Below, piece after piece: positions 25,001-34,311 of a stretch of DNA of 64,000 nt; within the stretch, counting starts at the first letter, position 1, and every line of letters begins with the position of its first letter. Origin of the DNA: Saccharum officinarum (Eukaryota > Streptophyta > Magnoliopsida > Poales > Poaceae); NCBI GenBank assembly GCA_020631735.1, contig CM036191.1, positions 44,113,562-44,177,561 on the forward strand, written 5' to 3'. The position numbers and the translations under genes are program-made. Under the pieces are notes generated by a model. The model saw nothing but the letters and a program-made list of their open reading frames with translations, searched no databases and was not told where the DNA came from.

Positions 25001-25306
25001 GTAGGTTTGGGCCAAGATCGGAATGTATCCTTCCATAGAGTTAAAGAAAAATTTTGAGCTTTGAAGGGAATTTTGTTAGCCTCTGCATTGATCAAGTCAG
25101 TTGGATCTGGGTCGCCCATTGGACCTAGGCAGTGGAGGGGAGGTTGGTTGGTTGGAATAGCCAATGTGTTGCGTAGTTCCTGAGTTTGGAAGATCAAAAG
25201 AATGGAAGAAGAAGAAAAATACCATCTGTAAGAACTCGCAAAGAACCAAAGGGATCAAGGTAATAGAAGAAGAACGAACCGCAGGAACGTTGAAGTTGAC
25301 CGCCAT
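22087..25306 (-). pseudogene. Antisense six-exon gene, plant-mobile-domain-like protein, inside the gypsy element
   Basis: On the strand opposite gag-pol, six exons can be joined by GT-AG introns: 25306-25280, 25179-23719, 23640-23428, 23364-23287, 23226-22858 and 22779-22087. Every exon length is a multiple of three and all introns are phase 0 (100, 78, 63, 60 and 78 bases). The frame starts at ATG 25306 (MAVNFNVPA) and ends at 22087, 947 codons. The long exon 2 has the pattern of the plant mobile domain (aminotransferase-like PMD): PTLADVYMLTGL, then FPLGRYLLSSTYYLLHQ. The C-terminus (22680-22120) is a Lys/Glu-rich coiled coil. Four in-frame stops (24949-24951, 24856-24858, 24679-24681, 23020-23022) break it, but I see no frameshift. 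PMD proteins occur both as host silencing-related factors (MAIN/MAIL in Arabidopsis) and in transposons. Exon 1 and its weak donor are the least certain parts. Confidence 0.72.
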
Positions 25307-25463
25307 TGCTTCGAGAAGGATGAGGGCACGAGCTGGGGACTTGAAATTGACGATGGAAGGAGCTCTGATGGGTTGAGGATGCGCAGTTGTTGGTTAGGGT
25401 TGCCGCCGGAGAGAATGCCAAAGGTTGGAGTTTGAAGGTAGAAGATGAGCAGTCCGGAGAAAT

Positions 25464-25472
25464 CTATTTATA
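25464..25472 (-). promoter_or_regulatory. TATA box for the antisense gene
   Basis: On the minus strand the sequence reads TATAAATAG, about 160 bases before the ATG at 25306. Position and sequence fit a core promoter for the antisense transcription unit, independent of the LTR. Confidence 0.5.
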
Positions 25473-25898
25473 GACCATTTGGGGTAGGGGTATTCTTGAC
25501 TTATCTCTATGCCGTGCGCGGGTGGATCGAGGTGGTTCAGATGGATATGGTAACTGTTCGCACGACAATCAAGGGATTGTACAGAAGATTTGATGGCAAG
25601 TAATCATGACTTGGAAGAGATCTTGATACAGGATCTTTCAGTTCTAAAATGGTGATGTTGCTATGATAAGATCTTGCCGATGCATTGTTATTTTGGTATC
25701 TCAACCGTGATTGAGGCAAAACAGTTGGAAATTGTGCGATATTTACTGAGATACATGGATTAGAACTAGTTTCGATTAAATTTGGGAATAGATTATGTTA
25801 TGCTTGGAGAATGGGTTGAGAAAAATAGGTAACAGCGAGCATTATCTGGAGTAAATTTCGGAGCATCAGTATCTTATACTCTGAAATTGGGGGGCATG

Positions 25899-26708
25899 TG
25901 TTGACATCGTTTTTTAGCACGTGTCAAGATGGTCAGGAAGGGCTAATCAGCAGAGGAAAGATTACTGTGTAGATTGATAGCCGATGAAAATGAGCTTGTA
26001 AAGAAGGCTGCTTATGAGTGGTGGCGGCACATGGATTAAAATTGAAGTGTGCCGATAAGGTTAAGAGTATTATTGCCGATGCCGATGAAAGAAGACTTAA
26101 AGACTGCTGCCGATGAAACAGGGAGTGTGCCGATGGAAGAGACTTAAAGGCTGCTGCCGATGGAACAGGGAGTGTGCCGATGGAAAAAAAGGTCGATGAG
26201 AATACCATCGTGATTGAGGCGGACTATGGAATAAGATAGGAGTTAATTTCCTTGTATACGTTTATTAGAGTCTGAGTTGTATCAAAGTCATGTGTTTCCT
26301 TAGATTTGGATTTAGTGTCCTAGTCGTATTTGGTTACGTTTCTATAGATCAGGATATAAATATAGGATGAAGGGCAATGTAATAATGAATCAATCAATAT
26401 CAAAAACCAGCTTTTACTCTTATTTACATCTATTTACTTTTCGGCGACTTCGTCAACTTACATACTTTTTCTTTTTTACGAGTTCTCATCGATTCGGCGA
26501 GTTGCATCGCTCCGGTGCAATCTTCGACGATCCTCGAGTTCCGCGTGAGTACCTCTTGGCCGTGACTTTCGGGCGTATCGCTGTTGTCAGGACTAAAGTG
26601 CTCGTATCTTCATCCTTGTCGATTAACAGGTCAAATCGACTGGCACGCTTTGGATATCGATTTCGGGTATTAGCCCTTTGTGTTTGCAGATCCACTTTTG
26701 CATCAACA
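25899..26708 (+). repeat. 3' LTR of the intronic gypsy element
   Basis: 810 bases, TGTTGACATCG to GCATCAACA, preceded by a polypurine stretch and followed by the TSD GCATC at 26709-26713. It differs from the 5' LTR at about 16 positions, of which 15 are transitions by my count, plus two single-base indels. Confidence 0.92.
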
Positions 26709-26713
26709 GCATC

Positions 26714-27164
26714 TGATCATCTTCTCAGACCAGCTACTGATAATTGTTAGTAAGCTATTTCCTCACTAACTATCTAATCAGCCGCGAGCCCTTCTGGGAG
26801 ATAGCAACTGTTTGCAATTGTTGGTCCTGTCCCAACGGCAGATTCTTACATGTTACTACCTGTTTGCTACTGGAAACACCACTTCCCTGTTTGACTTGCA
26901 TGCCTTAAGAATGCCGTCAGCGAGTATTTGCATTTTATTAAGACATTGGGTATTTGGATAGATAAAAATATAGTGTCTCTGCAGAAACTGTCATTACTCA
27001 AAAAACTATAATCTCTTGTCATTCCTCAAAGGCTCAAAGAACTATAATTTCACAAAATTTCATTTCCTTGTGGTATCTGGTCTGCAATTGTTGGGTTCTA
27101 TAACACTCTTGCAAATTAAAGGCCACATCAGAAGAATTTATTCTTGTTTAATTTCTTCTGTTAG
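26714..27164. other. Remaining NLR intron before exon 2
   Basis: AT-rich intron with no transposon recognised. The acceptor TTCTGTTAG ends at 27164 after a T-rich tract (ttcttgtttaatttcttctg). Confidence 0.6.
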
Positions 27165-29445
27165 GTATTTGATTGTTATTGATGATGTCGATGACATTGA
27201 GGAGGAACAGTGGGATACTATAACATCAGCATTTGAAGGAAATGGTGAAGGCAGCAGAATTATAGTGACCACAACCTTTCGGCCTACAGCTAATAGACGA
27301 AGTTATACTAATGGTTGTGTGTACAAACTGAGAACTCTTGGAATGAAGGATTCTATGACAATTGCTCTTCATGGAAGAAGTGCAGCTGAATTGGTGCAGG
27401 GTTCGGAGACACTTTTGAAGAAATGTGATGGCCTTCCGCTTGCTCTTGTCAGTGTGGCCAGGCAATTAAGCAGTGAAGATGAACCTACGGGGAAATTCTG
27501 CTCAGAGTTATGCAGCAAGCTGGGTTCTTATCTTGAGCGAGAAGACGGTGAGCCTAACTTTGCAAGGCTCCGTGATGTGCTTATAGAGAATTATACCAGT
27601 CTGTCTGACCTTACTGTCAGGACATGCTTGCTATATCTTGGTATATTCCCAATCGACCGCCCTCTCAGGAAGAACGTCATAATCAGGCGATGGATGGCTG
27701 AAGGATATGCACGAAGCGAAGACATTACATTGAGTGAACAGAGTGTAGCAAATGGAAATTTGAAGACATTCATTGACCGAAATATTATCCTGCCTGTTAA
27801 ATTAAGTAAAAATGCAGAGGTGAAAACATGCAAGGCGCATGGCATCATGCACGAGTTCCTGTTGCATAGGTCCATGTGTGAGAAATTCATCATGTGCTCT
27901 CCAACGGACAAAGTAGTTCGTCACATCTTTGTCTGTGGTGATGGTGGTAGTGACAAAAATTCCACAACAACCTGGAACATGGACTTTTCTCGTGTACGGT
28001 CTCTGACAGTCCATGGTAGTGCAGGTGGTTCTATTTCTGATTTTGGCAAGTATAAACTGATCAGAGTGTTGGATCTTGAAGAATGCACTGACATGAAAGA
28101 TAGCCATCTCAAGAAGATATGCAAGCTGTGGAATCTGAGATACCTAAGTCTTAGTCGCAGTATTACAAGGCTTCCAAAGGAAATTGCAAAGCTCAAACTT
28201 TTGCAGACACTTGCTCTGAGCAAAATGGTGGTGACTACGTTGCCTGTGGAAGTCATCGGGCTGCCCTGTTTAATTAATCTCATTGGAAAGTTTAAACTTT
28301 TGGATCAAGACTGGAAATCAAGTAGTGAACAAGAGCGACTTTCTAAAAGTAAAGAACTGGAAGAACAGTGCAGAAACAGTAAGATGGAGACCCTGGCAGG
28401 ATTTGTTGTCAATGCAGAGCAGTTACAAGCATTTCTGCATCTCATGCTCCACCTGAAGAACCTGAGAAAAGTTAAGATATGGTGCGAGGCAACAGAAGAC
28501 AAGGATGACCTCAGGGATTTGAATAATGATCTGGTTAAGGCCATTCGCCAGTACACAAGAGCTCCTTTGGGTGCTGGATATGTTCGTTCCATGTCAATTG
28601 ACTTTCAGGGACTGCCTCATGGATCGCTGCATGCTCTGCAAGATCTGTACTATCATGGCATGTCATTCAAAGAAACATATTACCTCAGCTCGCTGAAACT
28701 ATATGGCGACCTATCAATATCACGTGAGTTTGTTGCCATAGTTTCAGGTCTCACTGAGCTGTGCCTTTCGTCTGCCACTATAGCACGTGGTCTGCTGTTA
28801 TCCCTGAGTGCAATGCCCTTTTTGGTTTATCTCACACTGATCACTGCTGAGATTGAGGATTTCATCATTACAGTTGGAGCATTCCAATGTCTGAGACGAT
28901 TGCACTTTGTTTTGCAACATCAGAACCCGGTCCTCCCAAAAATTGAAGAGGGTGCTCTGCCAGAACTTATCTCACTTCAGCTTTCCTGTAAGAATTTAGC
29001 TGGCCCTTCTGGCATTGAAATTAGACACCTCAGAAAGCTCCAGGAAATTGAACTCCATCCTGAAATCAGTAAGCAAGCAAGACAAGAGTGGGAAGCAGCA
29101 GCATGGCACCACCCTAACAAGCCGAATGTTTTGCCTTTCATTAGTATTGACGATCGTGTGAGTGATGATCCTACAAAAAATCTGGTTGCTTCATCGAAGA
29201 AATCAGGACTTGAGGAGGCTGTCATCCTAGGGCAGCTAGCGAACCAGGAATCAGAACCATGTGTGGGACACATCCCTCTTTCCACCTGCAACAATCATAG
29301 GCTCGGCAATGAAATGGATTTTCCTCCAAACGGACCAAACCATGTGACTATAAAGAATCGAATAGGCATCCAACGGCGTCCAGCAAAGGAGCCATCAAAG
29401 GACTCTCTATTGCTGACGGATCCCATTGGAGAGATCCGCCATTGA
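27165..29445 (+). CDS. NLR immune receptor, exon 2 (rest of NB-ARC, LRR, C-terminal tail)
   Basis: The exon begins with G completing an Arg codon, then YLIVIDDVDD (kinase-2, residues 283 onward). RNBS-B GSRIIVTTT is at about 311, GLPLAL at about 371, and an RNBS-D-like segment, LYLGIFPIDRPLRKNVIIRRWMAEGY, follows in two overlapping short pieces (YLGIFPIDRP, IIRRWMAEGY). At the MHD position the protein reads Ala-His-Gly (506-508, AHGIMHEF) instead of Met/Val-His-Asp. Degenerate LRRs run from about 560 to 920 (RVLDLEECTDM, LRYLSLSRSITRLPKEI). The last 110 or so residues after HHPNKPNVLPF form a tail with no domain I recognise. The frame ends at TGA 29443-29445 without internal stops, so the gene looks intact. 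No paired helper NLR lies in the window. Confidence 0.88.
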
Positions 29446-29717
29446 GCTCTCTCGATGTCGATGCTATGTGTTTGCTTGTGTATCAGAAAGCTAGCAGGTG
29501 GTTGGTTCTGCCAATGCTCAGGATGTGTGTATCCGCTGAGCGTATGGAGTTGTGGACGGAACAACAAGGAAATTACACATACTGAATTGGGACATGCGAA
29601 TTCTTGTTATAATGCAGCCATCCTTCTCAATGCTAGCAATTGTGCACTTCGATTGCATGCAAATGGGCTGGTGAATGAAGATTTGCGGTAAATCTCTTGC
29701 ATGTAAATTTAACATAC

Positions 29718-29752
<35 letters not shown>

Positions 29753-30172
29753 CCTGGCAGCCTCCATTTTTATTATCAGCATGAAGTCGACAGATCTATG
29801 TGCATACTAGCATGTCCAGTTGGCCTTATATTTATGGAGAAAGCAAGCATCTTTGCATGACTGATAGGGTTGTGCATTATAGAGGGTTAAGTGTCTGCAA
29901 CCAAAAGGAATTTTGTGCAACAATTGTATTGTATACGTTTGTAACAAACATTTTCTCATCTATCACAGTACATAAATGTAATATTTGTGTCATCCATGAT
30001 ACGCCCAGTCATAGCTTGTATCTAAACCATGGCATCTTTGATATCTAGTGAGGTGAATGGCGATGTATTGTGGGCGTTGTTCAACCATTCCTTCTTCGGT
30101 GTTCATCCTCGTCCTTTGTGTTACATGGGCGTGATGGGTTGACTACTTGACTAGGAACTTGCTAGATTAAGG
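29446..30172. other. NLR 3' flank with a GA microsatellite
   Basis: This probably includes the 3' untranslated region. A (GA)n tract of about 28 bases lies at 29721-29748. No further gene is seen. Confidence 0.5.
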
Positions 30173-30320
30173 TGTCGCGTTAATTTTTTTTAGAGCTCTA
30201 ATTCATTCCCCAGCCACGAAGGGATGATGGTCTTCCTTCCCTAGTATGTCGCGTTAATTTTTTTTAGAGCTCTAATTCATTCCCCAGCCACGAAGGGATG
30301 ATGGTCTTCCTTCCCTAGTA
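30173..30320. repeat. Perfect tandem duplication, two 74-base units
   Basis: 30173-30246 and 30247-30320 both begin tgtcgcgttaatttttttta and appear identical. A recent local duplication of non-coding sequence. Confidence 0.85.
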
Positions 30321-31919
30321 ATGGTTGATTTTTTTTTTTGAGCAGACCTATAGTAGTGATTGATGAGCTTGAGTGCTTCATCTTTTTTTTTTTTGACCAA
30401 AGCTTGAGTGCTTCATCTAGGCTATCATCCTGATCAACCCACTACTATCTTACCATTCCATCTCAGAATTCCCTAGGCCTTTAGTTCGGCCCAGCCCAAA
30501 ATGGGCCTTTAGTTGGGCTACGCCCAAATGACATCAGCTCATAGATTAGCCCAAATCAAAATTTTGATGGGCAAGCCCAAATAACATAGCCACTGAAATC
30601 AGCCCTAACAGAATTATGACCATAAAATTTGTCATAACGAGTGCCATGTCAGCTGGCCCTCAATTGCCACGTGTGTCATCCAAGTGGCAATGACCTAGTC
30701 AATGTCTTATATGACAATTTTTATGATGATTTTGAATGTCATAGTTATTTACGATGAAAATGAACTCATCGTTAAATCAATGATGTTTTTTTGCTGTTAG
30801 TCACAAGTGTTTATTTAGAGATGCACCTTCCGTAACGATAGGGTTTTTGGCACTGAGACATCACAGATTAGGTACTATGATGAAAATAATGCTGTCAGTG
30901 ACAGTATCTGTTTACAGTGCTATTAATTATTAGATACAGTGCTGGAAGTCTAGGTGTAGATTGAGAGATGCCTGTACTTGAGGACGGGACAAGTTCGTTC
31001 CACTGGCCATTGCTTATCTGTTTTTTATCCTGCAGTTTGGATTTGGATAAATAAAAGCAACGGACCAAGGATAAAATAACTAGGCTTCATTGCTAAAATA
31101 AGTTTTTGGAAGACGTCACCTTTTTATTTTTAAAGATATTTGATAATCCACTAAACTATATGTCAACGAGCTCCTAAAATTAATTTATAGAGATGGTTCC
31201 CATAAAATAGCCACCTATAAAAATAGGTATATTATTCCAATATAGTTGGTCATCTTAACAAACTACCTCTAAAAATGATATTTTTTAGATCTTGTTATCT
31301 TAAGCAGAGATGCTTGATTGAGATTGTCTTAATCAAGTGTCTAGAAACATATCTTGTTCAATATTTTCAAGATGAACTGAAATGAAGAGACTTTTTATCG
31401 TAATTGTATGGATCGAAACGATTAAAACTTTAGAGTTAACTTTTTGATTAGACATTATTAGGGGCCTAGAAATTTACTATAAGTTTCTAGATTTTTAAAA
31501 TCTGGTTTTTAAAATTCTTAAACTATGTCGGATGGAGGCATATGCTCTATACTCATGTTTGTAGTGCTCAACAAGATCGACAAATTTATAGTTGCCAACA
31601 TTTTCATTTAAAATCATTTAAAGTTTCAAATAAATAGCACAAACCACAAAGTTCAGAGAGGTGAAATATGAAAAAAATTGCATCTCTCGGTCTACATAAT
31701 TAAGAAGTGTTGTGTTGGTGAGACAGTAATAAGCAGGTCCACGTAAGAAGTGATGGTAGGTGAAATAGTAAGGAGCGAGGCTACGTGCAGAGAAACATAC
31801 CATATTTTAGTTTTAGAAAATCCGCTTGGATAGATTTACACCAACGGTTCATGAAGAACAGGCGCTAAAAGAAATAAAAATGTTGGCCCATGACTATGGA
31901 TTTCCAATGAAGATACATC
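30321..31919. other. Intergenic, AT-rich, probable old DNA-element remnants
   Basis: A part around 30480-30960 has gcccaaa-type inverted words and a tatgatgaaaataatgctgtc-like block suggesting a decayed DNA transposon. The rest is AT-rich without genes or recognisable repeats. Confidence 0.4.
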
Positions 31920-32110
31920 TCTACTAGCAGTTTTCATTCATTAACCTACCGCCAGTGTAAATCCTCTATCAGTGGCGGCATTCTTACATGAACCGCTAGT
32001 GTAAATATTTACTCTGGTGGTTCTTAAGTGACGCCAGTCAAAGATCTCGATTTACAACGGTCTTTTACACTGACGGTTCCATGTCAGTGGAAATCTAAAA
32101 ACAACTGCAA
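31920..32110. repeat. CACTA-type subterminal repeat remnant (ACTGGCGGTT family)
   Basis: Words such as cgccagtgtaaa and actgacggttcc alternate in both orientations, the same family as in the CACTA element at 48880-50739. No terminal CACTA or TSD is clear, so this is a fragment. Confidence 0.5.
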
Positions 32111-32138
32111 GGGGCAGACCTAGCTAGGTAGTGCTGAG

Positions 32139-32414
32139 TAGGGATGAAAACGGATCGGATACGGACGGATATCACTGATATCATATTTGTTTTCATATTT
32201 ATGTCCAGATTCGGATTCGAATACGGATAGTATAAAAAATAGCGGATAGGATACGATTGGATATCGACATCATAAATATGTGATTTAAATATTCGGATAC
32301 GAATACGGTATCGGATATTAAATATCCGGACTCGGATACGGACGGATTAAAACCCCTCTAAACGAATTCGGTCTCGAATACGGTCGGAAAATATCCCTAC
32401 CGTTTTCATCCCTA
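32139..32414. mobile_element. hAT-type MITE with 8-base TSD
   Basis: The inverted ends tagggatgaaaacgg and ccgttttcatcccta bound 276 bases rich in tcggatacgga words. A perfect 8-base duplication, gtgctgag, flanks it (32131-32138 and 32415-32422), which fits the hAT superfamily. A related, more decayed copy at about 59010-59800 is split by a LINE. Confidence 0.85.
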
Positions 32415-32422
32415 GTGCTGAG

Positions 32423-32699
32423 TGAGGGCAAAGGACGCCACTCAAAAATTGATATGAGTGATTTTAGACTAATTTTCATCACTGGTGCCCCCACTTAAGT
32501 AAATGACAAGGCCCTCACACAGTAAGAAATGTAAGGTTAATCTGATGATCATCATTAGTGTGCTGCAGTCAAATAATTTCTTGGGTCTTCCCCTCTCAAC
32601 TGCCAATATGGATGTTTTCTGTACTAGTGTATTCGGGAAATGTAAGGTATCCTAGAAATATCTATATTTGTGTACTTGGCATCTCATCTGTTCTATAAC
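32423..32699. other. Intergenic, nothing recognised
   Basis: Short AT-rich stretch without supported features. Confidence 0.5.
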
Positions 32700-34080
32700 G
32701 ATAATGCTCGGCCACGGGGGGCCGTCCCGTCCGGACGCGGCTCCTCCAGTCATCCAGATTCCTCATCCGCTCTCCCTCTCTCTCTCGCCCTCAAAAAAAA
32801 ATCTCCACTGCGCTTATCCGCTCGTCTCGGCATGGGCACGTGGCCGATCATTCGCTTGCCGCACTCTGCCCTGCCGCGCTCCTTCCCCACCGCGCGCCTG
32901 TCTCCCGCGCACGCCGTGCCCTTCCCCAACTGCGCCCCTGCCGCATTCCAGCCCGCAGCGCCCCTTCCCCACCACACTCATGTCTCTCGCACACGTCGTG
33001 CCCTTCCCCTACCGTGCCACACCCAGTCGCCGGTCGCACCGTGCCACCATCACCTCGACGCCACCAGGAGGAGTTTGCCACCAGTCCGGGCTTCGTCTCC
33101 CGCGGCCGGCAGAAGACATCATGACAGGAAGAGGAGGCCTGTGCACCATGGGGCGTTTGCTCTCGGTGTCCCCTAGACCCAAGCTTGCGTTCTACCGCAG
33201 TCCCCCACTAGGTAGGCCATGGCCCCAAGCGACACCATGTTTCAAGTGTTTCAGGCTTATGTTTTAAGTGTTTCATCAGAATGTTGCAAAAGTCGATCTG
33301 GCTTGTTGCATATGTTGCAATAGCAATATACGCATGTTGCAAGTGTATATTTCAAGTGTTTCAAACATATGTTTCAAGAGTTTTATCTAGATGTTGCATA
33401 TGTTGCATTGGCTATACACGCATGTTTTAAGTGTTTCATCTATCTTTAGATATATGTTACATATGTTTCATCTAGATATTTAAAAGTAGATCTGGATATT
33501 GCATTTTGTTTCTATGGCTACACATGCATGTTAGTGCTTCAGGTGTTTGAAACATATGTTGTAAATGTATGTTAAAAATGTTTCAGATGTTTCAGTCATA
33601 CGTTGCAAGTGTTTTATCTGTAGTAGACCGTGTTTTACACATATTGCGATAGCGCCGGTGGCTGGTGGACGGAGGCGACACAGGACTTGGTGAAGACCTC
33701 GACGAAGGAGCAGCCGTCCAAGGCCTGTCCAGGGATGCAAAGAAGGTAGCGCGGTGGGGGATGGGACGTGGCCTTGCACAGCATGGCAGGGGCTTGCAGA
33801 AGGGGCGCAGCCCTACACGGCATGGCAAGCCCTGCGGAGGGAGCGCGGTGGGGGCTTGCGGAGGGGGCGTGCTTGAGATGGCAGCATGGTGGCGGATGGG
33901 GTGCGGAAGAGATAGGCCGCGGATGGGGACGCGCGGGCGCATGCGGGCGCTGTGTCCTGAAGGTCTGTGCTGGTAGCACGCCGTTTCTGAGCCACATCCC
34001 AATAGCATGTGGGGGCCGTTTCTGAGCTGCGTCTAGACACATCTTGGCGCTGGACGTCCGAGCGCTAAGTGGCATCTGTT
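32700..34080. mobile_element. Non-autonomous DNA element with GC-rich ends and GTTTCAAG-repeat core
   Basis: The left end has ccgtcccgtccggacgcg and the right end gcgctggacgtccgagcgc, an imperfect inverted pair. The left part (32750-33200) and right part (33650-33980) are GC-rich with open frames on both strands, typical of captured sequence. The centre (33230-33620) is made of gttgcaagtgtttca-like words also seen at 1941-2440. A small related piece may lie at 48215-48300. No transposase is seen. Confidence 0.45.
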
Positions 34081-34311
34081 ATTTTGGCACAAGTTTTTTT
34101 TTTGTTCTAAAAAAGAAACAGTTTGTGTTGAAAATATTCTTACTGTTATTGTATTCTTGAAACGAGCCGTTTCTATAATTACGAGGCTAGAGCAACTGAA
34201 AAGACAGCGAGTAAGTAATTCACTGTGACCTTATTTGACCTTATTACTTCGTTGTGAATTTGATGAGCTGGGTTGTGATGGTGTGAGGAACAAGACCATA
34301 TCCTCAACCTG
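34081..34311. other. 3' flank of the ERF pseudogene
   Basis: From about 34170 this stretch resembles the 3' flank of the intact ERF gene (63280-63395), sharing aactgaaaagacagcgagtaa-like and tcctcaacctgt words. The duplication therefore covered at least about 150 bases beyond the coding region. Confidence 0.6.

Larger units (their letters stand above)
14276..26708 (+). mobile_element. Complete but inactive Ty3/gypsy element (Tat-like lineage) in the NLR intron
   Basis: Both LTRs are exactly 810 bases, begin TGTTGACATCG and end GCATCAACA, and the element is flanked by the perfect 5-base TSD GCATC (14271-14275 and 26709-26713). The order gag, protease, reverse transcriptase, RNase H, integrase defines Ty3/gypsy. 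A second RNase H domain and an extra antisense gene between integrase and the 3' LTR are features known from the Tat lineage. A polypurine stretch (ttgggggg, about 25887-25894) precedes the 3' LTR. I count about 16 substitutions and two small indels between the LTRs, roughly 2 percent, so insertion was probably within about the last million years under usual grass rates. Several stops and frameshifts make it non-autonomous. Confidence 0.92.
10386..27164 (+). other. Intron 1 of the NLR gene, 16.8 kb, loaded with transposons
   Basis: The intron starts GTACGG and ends TTCTGTTAG, and splicing keeps the reading frame across the conserved kinase-2 junction. It contains, in order, unique AT-rich sequence, an imperfect tandem repeat, LINE remnants interrupted by a DNA element, and a 12.4-kb gypsy element. 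About 0.45 kb of ordinary intron remains between the gypsy element and exon 2. No additional NLR exon is visible inside. Confidence 0.8.
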
